A stretch of DNA of 9,638 nucleotides from an uncultured Porphyromonadaceae bacterium (lineage in GTDB: Bacteria; Bacteroidota; Bacteroidia; Bacteroidales; Muribaculaceae): contig CALJBF010000310.1 in NCBI GenBank assembly GCA_938027385.1, forward strand, positions 1 through 9,638, in the 5' to 3' direction. The translations under genes and the position numbers were made by a program. A model generated the notes under the pieces. The model was not told the origin of the DNA and searched no databases. It saw only the letters and a program-made list of their open reading frames with translations. This document shows positions 1 to 5,943 of this stretch, piece after piece (positions within the stretch are counted from its first letter, which is position 1; every line of letters begins with the position of its first letter).

Positions 1-104
1 CCTCCAGACGCCACTGCGCCTTAAGTTAATAGCATTGTGTAGCGACCCTACAATGTGATGCCGGAGCGATTACGAAATGCCGCCGGCAGTATGTGATGGG
101 GGGA

Positions 105-1562
105 TCAGTTCCCGGCGGGGGTGTCGGGATGATCTTCGTGCCAGGCTTTGGCCGGACAGGTGCCGGTGCCGTCGAAACAGTGGGTGCAGACGCGGCATTT
201 GGGCAGCCCGATGCTGGCCACAAGATCTTCGATGGTGCTGAACTTCAGGGTGGAGAGTCCCAGGCGACGGGCAATCTCGGCCACCATGCGCTCATATTCG
301 GGGGTGCCGGTGGTGGCGTAGCGCTCAAGGTTTGCGGCATCGTCGCCCTCGAAGTCGCGGATAATCTGCCGCGAGATAAGCTCAAGATCGCTTTTCGACG
401 AGGTGAATCCCACGAACGGACAGCCGTAGACCAGCGGCGGACACGAGATGCGGGCATGCACCTCGCGGGCGCCACCCTCGAAGAATGTGCTCACGTTGTC
501 GCGCAGCTGGGTGCCGCGCACAATCGAGTCGTCGCAGAACACGATGCTGCGCCCCTGCAGTATGGCACGGTTGGGGATGAGTTTCATCTTCGCCACCAGA
601 CTGCGGCGTGACTGGTTACCCGGGGTGAAACTGCGGGGCCATGTGGGGGTGTATTTGAGCACGGCGCGCTTGTAGGGTATCTTCTTCCCCTCGGCATAGC
701 CCAGGGCGAAACCTACGCCCGAATCGGGGATGCCGCACACGCAGTCGGCCTCCGTGTCGTCGGTGCGCCCCATGGCCACACCGCCGTTCTCGCGCACGAG
801 TTCGGCGTTGACGCCATCGTAGTCGCTGGCGGGGAACCCGTAATATACCCACAGGAACGAACAGATCTGCTCGCGACCGGCGGGAGCCTGCAGCACCTCG
901 ATGCCGTCGGCGGTGAGGCGCACAATCTCGCCAGGGCCGAGGTCACGCACACGCTCATACCCTAAGTTGGGGAAAGCCGAGGTCTCACTCGACACAGCAT
1001 ACCCCTCGCCCGGCTTGCGGCCTATGACTATGGGGGTGCGCCCGAGGTAGTCGCGTGCGGCGATGATACCGTTCTCGGTGAGTATGAGCATCGAGCACGA
1101 GCCTTTCACCTTGCTGTAGACCAGATTGATGCCGTCAACGAAATCGCGCCCCATGTTTATGAGCAGAGCCACCATCTCGGTCTGGTTGATGTTGTTGGCC
1201 GAGAGCTCGCTGAAGTGCATGCGCTCGCGCAGCAGCTCGTCGGCAATCTCGCGCACATTGTTCACTTTCGCTACCGTTACCACGGCATAGCGCCCCAGGT
1301 GCGAGTTCACGATGATAGGCTGTGGATCAGTGTCGCTGATCACGCCCAGGCCCTGGTTGCCTGCGAACCGGTCAAGCTCGTCCTCGAACTTCGACCTGAA
1401 ATAGTCGCGTTCAAGACTGTGGATCGTGCGGTTGAAACCCCGTTCGGGGTCGAACGTCACCATGCCGGCACGCTTTGTGCCCAGGTGAGAATTGTAGTCG
1501 GTGCCATAGAACAGGTCGTTGACACACGGTGTTTTAGAAATTGCTCCGAAGAAGCCGCCCAT
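105..1562 (-). CDS. PurF-like amidophosphoribosyltransferase homologue with a degenerate glutaminase site
   Basis: A 485-aa protein built like PurF: an N-terminal Ntn glutaminase domain (about 1-235) and a C-terminal phosphoribosyltransferase domain. The PRPP loop CDDSIVRGTQ (343-352) is intact. Cysteines C234, C381, C456 and C459 fall where the [4Fe-4S] ligands of Bacillus-type PurF lie; the tail also carries C462 and C469. The N-terminus reads MGGFFGAIS where PurF has CG(V/I)FG, so the catalytic Cys is Gly. The glutamine-binding NG of the HNGN motif and the Asp of SDTE also look replaced (TVAK, NQTE). It may therefore use ammonia, or do something other than the first step of purine synthesis. 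I chose the ATG at 1562 because homology begins there; an in-frame GTG at 1604 would add 14 residues. Family assignment is firm, function uncertain. Confidence 0.9.
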   Translation of the reverse strand: MGGFFGAISKTPCVNDLFYGTDYNSHLGTKRAGMVTFDPERGFNRTIHSLERDYFRSKFEDELDRFAGNQGLGVISDTDPQPIIVNSHLGRYAVVTVAKVNNVREIADELLRERMHFSELSANNINQTEMVALLINMGRDFVDGINLVYSKVKGSCSMLILTENGIIAARDYLGRTPIVIGRKPGEGYAVSSETSAFPNLGYERVRDLGPGEIVRLTADGIEVLQAPAGREQICSFLWVYYGFPASDYDGVNAELVRENGGVAMGRTDDTEADCVCGIPDSGVGFALGYAEGKKIPYKRAVLKYTPTWPRSFTPGNQSRRSLVAKMKLIPNRAILQGRSIVFCDDSIVRGTQLRDNVSTFFEGGAREVHARISCPPLVYGCPFVGFTSSKSDLELISRQIIRDFEGDDAANLERYATTGTPEYERMVAEIARRLGLSTLKFSTIEDLVASIGLPKCRVCTHCFDGTGTCPAKAWHEDHPDTPAGN

Positions 1563-1629
1563 TGGTTGAGTTTTTGAGATGGTCTTAATGATTTCCCACG
1601 GCACGGGGCACCTGCGGGAAATGACCCTG

Positions 1630-1664
1630 CAAAATTACATATTTTTTTGCAAATCCACGCCAAA
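1630..1664 (-). promoter_or_regulatory. Bacteroidota-type promoter of the purF-like gene
   Basis: On the minus strand a -7 box TAATTTTG (1637-1630) lies about 68 nt upstream of the chosen ATG. TTTG motifs lie 12 nt (1653-1650) and 23 nt (1664-1661) before it. Neither has the ideal spacing of about 19-21, so the -33 assignment is weak while the -7 box is good. Confidence 0.5.
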
Positions 1665-1763
1665 CCCGGGCGTATTACCGCACGCAGTCAGGCCATGAAA
1701 CCGTGGAGCGCCGAGTTTCCGGAGCCCCTGCTTTATGACGGGCCACTGCTTTACGAAATGAGC

Positions 1764-2444
1764 CTATAACCTGACGTGGGCAAACCGATGGTCGATCCAC
1801 AGTGTCGCCTCGGCGCCGGTGAATCTGAGCAGCACGTAATTGGGGTCGGCCGGACCGCCGGGGAAATGGTTTATGTACCAGTCCTGCCACTTTTCGGCAC
1901 GTACCGCATCATCGTCGATAATCTCGACGGTGCCACGCAGGCACACACTTGAGCCATCTTTCTGATAGCATAGCCCGGCTTTCGGATTCGCCCTGAAGTC
2001 GGCGACTTTCACCGAATCGGCGCCTGTGGCCATCCACACCACGCCACATCCCTGTGTCTCGCCTTTTGCCATAGGCACAGGACGCGGAAATCCGTCGCTG
2101 TTAACAGATGCGATGGTGACCGTCGGGCATGCGTCAAGCAACCTCTCCGCATCCTTTATGAGAGCGGCCTCGGCTGCCTCTCTCCAGCGGCGCAGCTGCG
2201 GAAAGAACTGCCGCATCATATCTTTTGCCTCGTCCTCGGTGAGATTCCGGCCCGACTGCCTGTTGATTTCCCCGGTGAACTGCGCGCAGTGGTCTATCAT
2301 CTGCTCCATGGTCATGTCCTGCGTGAACTTGCCCTCCTTGTAGCAGTAGATACAGTAATCCTCGTTTGGCGAGCCATCGGCATTCGTTCCGAGAATCTCG
2401 TTTGTGAGCGGCATTCCGCAGCTCTGACAGAATTTATGTTCCAT
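1764..2444 (-). CDS. Zinc-ribbon / pyridoxamine 5'-phosphate oxidase-like fusion protein
   Basis: A 226-aa protein in two parts. Residues 6-34 form a zinc ribbon with four cysteines (C6, C9, C31, C34; FCQSCGMPL and DYCIYCYKEG). A helical linker follows (about 45-95), then a PNPOx-like split-barrel flavin-binding domain (about 100-226), seen in TIASVNSDGFPRPVPM and the later VVWMATGADS and ANPKAGLCY. Such general-stress-protein-like barrels usually bind FMN or a related cofactor and reduce small molecules; the substrate cannot be read here. The start at 2444 places the zinc ribbon at the N-terminus; the open frame continues 20 codons upstream with no family resemblance. It lies 202 nt from the purF-like gene's start, same strand, probably a separate unit. 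Cytoplasmic; no signal peptide. Confidence 0.85.
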   Translation of the reverse strand: MEHKFCQSCGMPLTNEILGTNADGSPNEDYCIYCYKEGKFTQDMTMEQMIDHCAQFTGEINRQSGRNLTEDEAKDMMRQFFPQLRRWREAAEAALIKDAERLLDACPTVTIASVNSDGFPRPVPMAKGETQGCGVVWMATGADSVKVADFRANPKAGLCYQKDGSSVCLRGTVEIIDDDAVRAEKWQDWYINHFPGGPADPNYVLLRFTGAEATLWIDHRFAHVRL

Positions 2445-2500
2445 ATATGTCAGTGTTGTAAGAAGCTGTTTAAAAATAAGGCAATTATATACAACATTAC

Positions 2501-2548
2501 ACAATCAGTCATGAATAACAGCATCTGCTGTTGTTCATGACTGATTGT
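2501..2548 (-). terminator. Long perfect-type hairpin after the beta-barrel gene
   Basis: A 48-nt inverted repeat starting ACAATCAGTCATGAA: 23 paired positions with one mismatch (T against C) and a loop of about 2-4 nt. It begins 8 nt after the stop codon of the minus-strand gene ending at 2557 and stands before the next gene, so it most likely ends that transcript or protects its 3' end. There is no strong T run behind it, so a pure intrinsic terminator is not certain. Confidence 0.6.
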
Positions 2549-2556
2549 ACGAGATG

Positions 2557-3057
2557 TTAGAATACTATACCAGCTTTAAATGAAATTGCGTCCATATTAA
2601 AGCCGATTCCAAACTCGGATATACGTTGACTCGTATATCCGAGTTGAAACTTGAAATGGTCGTATCTCAGGCCAATTGACGGCCCCCATAAGAAACCGCC
2701 GCAACCTGTGACTCCGGCTGTGGCGCCTATACCATAGCCCAGGTCAAGAGATACGAAGGGCGATAGTTTTTGAGTTACAGGAAGATGGCCTTTCATGTTG
2801 AGAAAGATTGGGACGAAGAGTTCCCCTTTGTCATAGAGTTCATGATAGTAGTCGAGGCCAAGACCAAGACCGGCAGAGAAGTAGTCGCCAATCTTAGCAC
2901 CTTGCACAGTGTGCAGGTTAACACGACCAGTTGAAAAGGTGCCGACCCCTACGGAATAACCGAGGTCGACCTCTCCCTGATACTTTGCAACGACCTGTGC
3001 GCTCATGCCACATGTGAAACAAAGTACCATAACGAGTATGGATAGAAGTTTTTTCAT
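2557..3057 (-). CDS. Small beta-barrel outer-membrane protein
   Basis: A 166-aa protein with a signal peptide (MKKLLSILVMVLCFTCGMSA, cleavage probably before Q21). The rest alternates polar and hydrophobic/aromatic residues in short strands rich in Gly and Tyr, and it ends in a hydrophobic strand finishing with Phe (SFKAGIVF). That is the usual pattern of a small outer-membrane barrel recognised by the BAM machinery. About eight strands fit the length. No catalytic motif is visible and no specific function can be given. It lies 46 nt downstream of a lipoprotein gene on the same strand and is followed by a strong hairpin, so the two are probably one transcript with a shared envelope role. Confidence 0.75.
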   Translation of the reverse strand: MKKLLSILVMVLCFTCGMSAQVVAKYQGEVDLGYSVGVGTFSTGRVNLHTVQGAKIGDYFSAGLGLGLDYYHELYDKGELFVPIFLNMKGHLPVTQKLSPFVSLDLGYGIGATAGVTGCGGFLWGPSIGLRYDHFKFQLGYTSQRISEFGIGFNMDAISFKAGIVF

Positions 3058-3103
3058 TTGATGAATAGGTGAATGTGATGAATGATTTGATGTGTTTTAT
3101 CCA

Positions 3104-3532
3104 TTATGGCTTAATGGAAATATCTATACGGTGGAGCTTGATTTCTACTGAAGAGTCTCCTTGTTTCAGAATCATTTCAGCAGTATTGCCTACAATCATT
3201 CTGACATCACATTTGAGGTACATTTCTCCATCGACATATATTTCGATAGAACGCCCCTTGATGGCATATTTTGCCCGTCCCGTCCCTAACGCGCCAACAG
3301 CATAACATGTGCCGTCTTTGTCAAAGCTTGCGGCGAAACCGAGACGTGATGCATAGGGTTCTTTTGTGATGTCAATCCACGCCCCTGACGTTTTAATGGC
3401 AGTACATTCCCATGTTCCTCCCGGCAGATAGACTCTGACGTCGACATCTGGCTCATCGTCGTTGCTTGAGCAACTTGACAAACCGACGAAAAACGCCGTG
3501 AGCAACAATAAAAGCGATAGTAATCTTTTCAT
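3104..3532 (-). CDS. Lipoprotein, possibly lipocalin-like
   Basis: A 142-aa protein with a type II signal peptide: MKR, a Leu-rich core, and lipobox GLSSC with Cys21 as the lipidated residue. The next residues, SSNDDEPD, fit the Bacteroidota lipoprotein export signal (Ser/acidic run after the Cys), which suggests display on the outer surface. The body (about 35-142) is predicted mostly beta: GTWECTAIKTSGAW, then a CYAVG strand and paired strands to the C-terminus. This resembles the small lipocalin-like domains common in Bacteroidales lipoproteins, but I cannot confirm that fold. It probably shares a transcript with the beta-barrel gene downstream. A structured RNA segment lies just upstream and could be its leader. 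Ligand unknown. Confidence 0.75.
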   Translation of the reverse strand: MKRLLSLLLLLTAFFVGLSSCSSNDDEPDVDVRVYLPGGTWECTAIKTSGAWIDITKEPYASRLGFAASFDKDGTCYAVGALGTGRAKYAIKGRSIEIYVDGEMYLKCDVRMIVGNTAEMILKQGDSSVEIKLHRIDISIKP

Positions 3533-3586
3533 TGGTTGTTTTTATTGGTTGGTTTGCAATATTGCCTGAATTATTGCCCGACCAAT

Positions 3587-3823
3587 AAAAAATAGTGGTG
3601 GGCTTTTGCATCATGTACGATTCAGAGGCACTGCCATGCCCACACAACATACGATGACACTAAGCCCACCATCGGCCATACCCGCAATGGGGTATGACAA
3701 AACAGTGGGCGTTTAGTGCATTGTACTCGTTGTGTTGTTGAAAATTGGCAGTTTTCTGAACCGAGTCCAATAGCATTAAACGCTATTCGTTTACAATGTA
3801 AATGGAACCCACTCTTGGATTCA
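3587..3823 (-). ncRNA. Candidate structured RNA (independent ncRNA or long mRNA leader)
   Basis: Downstream of a near-consensus minus-strand promoter lies about 235 nt that folds strongly and has no convincing reading frame. Arm 3762-3783 pairs with arm 3709-3729 in a long stem: about 19 pairs, with a bulge and two mismatches, loop holding a small CAG-AAAA-CTG hairpin. Next is a short hairpin, CATACCC/GGGTATG at 3677-3696. Then an extended hairpin over 3596-3671: closing stem TGGTGGGCTT/AAGCCCACCA, inner stems CATC/GATG and GTATG/CGTAC, tip GGGCA/TGCCT. A run of six T follows (3592-3587), as in an intrinsic terminator. The 5' end (AGTGGG, 3813-3808) can pair with CCCACT at 3709-3704 or with the 3' side of the last stem, so switching is possible. 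I could not match it to a named RNA family. Confidence 0.55.
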
Positions 3824-3828
3824 CACCG

Positions 3829-3858
3829 CAAAGTTAGTGAAATTATCTGAAAAGCAAA
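3829..3858 (-). promoter_or_regulatory. Near-consensus Bacteroidota promoter, minus strand
   Basis: TTTG (3858-3855), 18 nt, then TAACTTTG (3836-3829). This would start a transcript near 3823 reading through the structured segment towards the lipoprotein gene at 3532. It is the best-formed promoter in the window. Confidence 0.7.
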
Positions 3859-3860
3859 TC

Positions 3861-3874
3861 ATGTTGTATAACAT
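3861..3874. repeat. 14-bp dyad ATGTT-N4-AACAT, left copy
   Basis: ATGTT GTAT AACAT, in the intergenic space between the divergent minus promoter (3829-3858) and the Panacea gene. A matching dyad lies at 5898-5911. The shared stretch is somewhat longer than the dyad: 3855-3875 against the complement of 5916-5897 agrees at 18 of about 21 positions with one indel. It could be a regulator site or the worn end of a mobile block. Confidence 0.4.
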
Positions 3875-3910
3875 AATTGGGTTGAGGGCTGTTATATTGA
3901 TAATAATTTG

Positions 3911-3918
3911 TACCTTTG
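3911..3918 (+). promoter_or_regulatory. -7 box for the Panacea gene
   Basis: TACCTTTG, a perfect TAnnTTTG box, 12 nt before the ATG at 3931. The transcript would have a very short leader of under 10 nt. No clear TTTG -33 element is seen at the expected spacing. Confidence 0.55.
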
Positions 3919-3930
3919 TAAAAACATATT

Positions 3931-4383
3931 ATGGCAAACGATTACTCAAAAGGATATTCAGGATTAGCTGTCGCCGACTATTTCATCGCGAAAGCGATAG
4001 AGGAGGGCAAACCCATAACAAATATGTCAATTCTAAAAATGATATATTTTGTTCAAGGGTTCGGGTTCCAAACTCTTAATCGACGATTGATAAGAGATGA
4101 ATTTTACGCATGGCAGTGGGGGCCTGTATCGAGAGACGTTTATTATGCTTTTCAAAAATATGGTTCACAATCAATTGAATCTATGTCAAATCAATATCCA
4201 AAGGAATTAGCGGACATCAAAAAACATCCTGAAATTATTGAGCTTTTAGACAAGATTTATCAATTAAGAGGGGTAAACCCATTTGTACTAAGCGAAAAAA
4301 CACATGTCCCAGGTGGCCCATGGGCAAAAACTCTCCCTTATCAAAAAATAGAAACTGACCTCATTCGTAGTTATTTTACATAG
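3931..4383 (+). CDS. Panacea-domain (DUF4065 / SocA-like) protein, probable antitoxin
   Basis: A 150-aa, single-domain protein with the hallmarks of the Panacea family: ITNMSILKMIYFVQGF (29-44), DEFYAWQWGPVSRDVYYAF (56-74) and the C-terminal LSEKTHVPGGPWAK (120-133). Family members include phage-associated GepA and the SocA proteolytic adaptor, and many act as PanA antitoxins that neutralise unrelated toxins encoded beside them. No DNA-binding domain is present, so this is the minimal form. The next gene starts 2 nt after this stop, as expected of a co-translated antitoxin-toxin pair with the antitoxin first. The pair is AT-rich and lies next to a transposase, consistent with horizontal transfer. 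The domain call is strong; the antitoxin role is inferred from context. Confidence 0.85.
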   Translation: MANDYSKGYSGLAVADYFIAKAIEEGKPITNMSILKMIYFVQGFGFQTLNRRLIRDEFYAWQWGPVSRDVYYAFQKYGSQSIESMSNQYPKELADIKKHPEIIELLDKIYQLRGVNPFVLSEKTHVPGGPWAKTLPYQKIETDLIRSYFT

Positions 4384-4385
4384 TC

Positions 4386-4742
4386 ATGATTTCGCGGATT
4401 GATGAATTTTTACAAGATATAAAACAGCATCCAAATGCCAATCAAGGAGAAGAACAAAGGGAATCGGCTGAAATCTTGTCAAAAGATGCACAAATTGATA
4501 AATGGGTTGACGTTTGCGATAGATTAGGAGACATCAAGTTAAAACGCTGGTATGGCGTTTGGATTCTTGTATTATTATCTTTGTGGATTCTTTACATGAT
4601 GATATTTAGCTTTTTCCAACTATATGTTGCCTCGCCAATATCAGACGCTGTTTTCATTACATTAATAACAACTACAACTGCAAATATAATAGGTCTCCCA
4701 ATTATAATACTGAAATATTTGTTCCCGAAAGGCAAACAATAA
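4386..4742 (+). CDS. Small two-helix membrane protein, candidate toxin partner of the Panacea protein
   Basis: A 118-aa protein. Residues 1-53 are charged and helical (Gln/Glu/Lys-rich, soluble). Two hydrophobic segments follow, about 56-80 (YGVWILVLLSLWILYMMIF region) and 88-112 (AVFITLITTTTANIIGLPII region), then the short basic tail KYLFPKGKQ. No enzyme motif is visible. The ATG lies 2 nt after the Panacea stop, so translation is probably coupled. Membrane-acting toxins are among the partners reported for Panacea antitoxins, which makes this the natural toxin candidate. It could instead be a membrane anchor or effector of a different system. The stop codon lies inside a hairpin that ends the transcript. 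Confidence 0.7.
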   Translation: MISRIDEFLQDIKQHPNANQGEEQRESAEILSKDAQIDKWVDVCDRLGDIKLKRWYGVWILVLLSLWILYMMIFSFFQLYVASPISDAVFITLITTTTANIIGLPIIILKYLFPKGKQ

Positions 4743-4763
4743 GGAATGGGCTATTCCTTATTG
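4737..4763. terminator. Bidirectional terminator-like hairpin between convergent genes
   Basis: A perfect 11-bp stem, CAATAAGGAAT (4737-4747) with ATTCCTTATTG (4753-4763), and loop GGGCT. It overlaps the stop codons of both converging genes (TAA at 4740-4742 on plus, TAG at 4753-4751 on minus). On the minus side a short T-rich stretch (TTTG) follows; on the plus side there is none. Confidence 0.6.
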
Positions 4764-4915
4764 GAATCTGTTCTCATCATAGCCTTTACCAACTTGTCAA
4801 AATCCGCTTTTGGTATATTTATAGACAATTGGAACTTCATGTTTCGGAGTTCTTCTCTTGTGAGCGATTTCATCTCATTGCCCGGTTTCGATTCCTTTTT
4901 CTTCTTTTTCGCCAT
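4751..4915 (-). CDS. 54-aa basic protein coupled to the IS1595-type transposase
   Basis: A short reading frame starting MAKKKKKESK and ending RTDSNKE. It starts 2 nt after the transposase stop codon (TGA-CT-ATG), a spacing that indicates translational coupling. The N-terminus is a Lys cluster; the middle (SLTREELRNMKFQLSINIPK) is amphipathic and could form a small helix-strand fold. I do not recognise a family. Because it directly follows the transposase, it may be an accessory of the insertion sequence, for example a small DNA-binding or regulatory protein. Its stop lies inside the hairpin shared with the convergent membrane-protein gene. Evidence for coding: clean start, coupling, protein-like composition; no homologue known to me. 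Confidence 0.6.
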   Translation of the reverse strand: MAKKKKKESKPGNEMKSLTREELRNMKFQLSINIPKADFDKLVKAMMRTDSNKE

Positions 4916-4917
4916 AG

Positions 4918-5820
4918 TCACGCAATACACCGCAAAAATAGCTCAAATCTTTCAAACTCACCAATATTCCGAGTATTAAATCTGAACACAAACTCATCAA
5001 CATATCTTTGAAGATGATGTTTGCTCACCTTGTAATAGGTGCCGAATATCATTCGTTTGAAATGCGACCATGTACATTCTATCGAGTTAGTGTTTATTGA
5101 AATCTCATTGCCACGGTCATCATGTACTGTAACACCATAAAATTTGGCCCCGTGGTCAACAGAAAACTGTCGATATGTATCAGATATATCTCCGTAATCC
5201 CAACCATCGGTATAAACCGTACTCACTGGGTGTACATATTGCGTTATCAACGGCTTTAGTGTGCTGGCTCTGGTATTATCCACTACTATTGCCGTGAGGT
5301 TCCCATGACGTTGCAACATTCCAAAGACCGGTTTCTTATCTTTAAAACTGCGTCCTTGACATTGCGCGACTTTTTTATTCTTATGCCGGTTCTTATTCTT
5401 TCCACCGACAAACGTTTCATCCACCTCCACGTCACCGGATAGGACTTGCCTATTCTGAGAATCCATGAACTGACGTATTTTATGGAGCATATTCCATGCC
5501 GTTTTTTGCGTCACACCAAGGTCGCGAGCCAGTTGACAAGAAGAAATACCTCTTTTATGAGACATGAAAATGAATATGGCATAAACCCATACACGCAAAG
5601 GCAATTTAGTGCACGCGAAAACCGTACCAGTCTTGACATCAAAATAACGACCTGTGTTACGACACTTGTATTTGCCATTAGCACATTTATATACCTTTGA
5701 CGACGGGTCAAATGGTGATACCACACCATTGCTCCATCTCAGTTTTTCAAAGTAATCTATACAGCTTTGCTCATCAGGAAAAGCTGTCATAAAATTGAGT
5801 ATGCCGTTTTTTGATTTCAT
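4918..5820 (-). CDS. IS1595-family (ISXO2-like) transposase
   Basis: A 300-aa transposase. Order: N-terminal segment with FPDEQSCIDYFEKLRW; a zinc-ribbon-like region (35-68); a helix-turn-helix-like stretch ISSCQLARDLGVTQKTAW (92-109); then the DDE-type core. Core motifs are GDVEVDETFVGGK (D134), VYTDGWDYG (D205) and NTNSIECTWSHFKR (N245/E248), followed by the typical GTYYKVSKHHLQRYVDEFVFR. The ribbon has lost its first cysteine pair: SPFDP stands where CPxC is usual, while YKC and YKC (C46, C53) remain. I start at 5820 because the family usually begins shortly before this FPxE motif; the frame is open to 5862. Terminal inverted repeats could not be set with confidence. The frame is full length, so the element may be active. 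Confidence 0.9.
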   Translation of the reverse strand: MKSKNGILNFMTAFPDEQSCIDYFEKLRWSNGVVSPFDPSSKVYKCANGKYKCRNTGRYFDVKTGTVFACTKLPLRVWVYAIFIFMSHKRGISSCQLARDLGVTQKTAWNMLHKIRQFMDSQNRQVLSGDVEVDETFVGGKNKNRHKNKKVAQCQGRSFKDKKPVFGMLQRHGNLTAIVVDNTRASTLKPLITQYVHPVSTVYTDGWDYGDISDTYRQFSVDHGAKFYGVTVHDDRGNEISINTNSIECTWSHFKRMIFGTYYKVSKHHLQRYVDEFVFRFNTRNIGEFERFELFLRCIA

Positions 5821-5897
5821 GACAAATAGGTTAATGGCGTGAATATTATAAAAAGCGCTCACTCATCATAATCATTTGCCTGAATATGTATCATACT

Positions 5898-5911
5898 ATG
5901 TTATGAAACAT
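5898..5911. repeat. 14-bp dyad ATGTT-N4-AACAT, right copy
   Basis: ATGTT ATGA AACAT, between the transposase gene and the KTSC gene. It matches the dyad at 3861-3874 outside the other end of the Panacea/transposase block. See that entry for the extended similarity. Confidence 0.4.
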
Positions 5912-5943
5912 GTTTGTTAGTTTCGTCAGCATGTTTGTTAGTT
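5909..5943 (+). repeat. 14-bp direct repeat with 21-bp period
   Basis: CATGTTTGTTAGTT occurs twice, at 5909-5922 and 5930-5943. The period of two helical turns puts both copies on the same DNA face, and the second copy ends just before the -7 box at 5945. This is typical of an activator or repressor binding pair. Confidence 0.6.

Noticed and set aside
33..55. Hairpin CATTGT/ACAATG as a terminator of the purF-like gene
   Set aside because: Only a 6-bp stem, about 50 nt after the stop and without a T run; not strong enough to list.
93..611. Long plus-strand open frame opposite the purF-like gene
   Set aside because: It is the mirror of a GC-rich real gene; no recognisable domain and composition typical of an antisense frame.
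1563..1604. Upstream GTG start adding 14 residues to the PurF-like protein
   Set aside because: Homology to the Ntn domain begins at the ATG at 1562, and the GTG would lie only about 20 nt from the likely transcription start.
3453..3650. Minus-strand frame overlapping the lipoprotein start (65 codons)
   Set aside because: It crosses the signal peptide of a convincing lipoprotein in another frame and the 3' part of the structured RNA; better explained as noncoding.
3596..3671. Integron attC site
   Set aside because: The imperfect hairpin has bulges like attC, but the ends lack the RYYYAAC/GTTRRRY core and there is no integrase or cassette array.
4746..4979. Plus-strand Phe-rich frame downstream of the membrane protein
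   Set aside because: Its Phe run is the antisense of the AAG/AAA lysine codons of the 54-aa minus-strand gene, which has better start context.
5909..5943. CRISPR-like repeat
   Set aside because: Only two copies with a 7-nt gap; no array, spacers or cas genes in the window.
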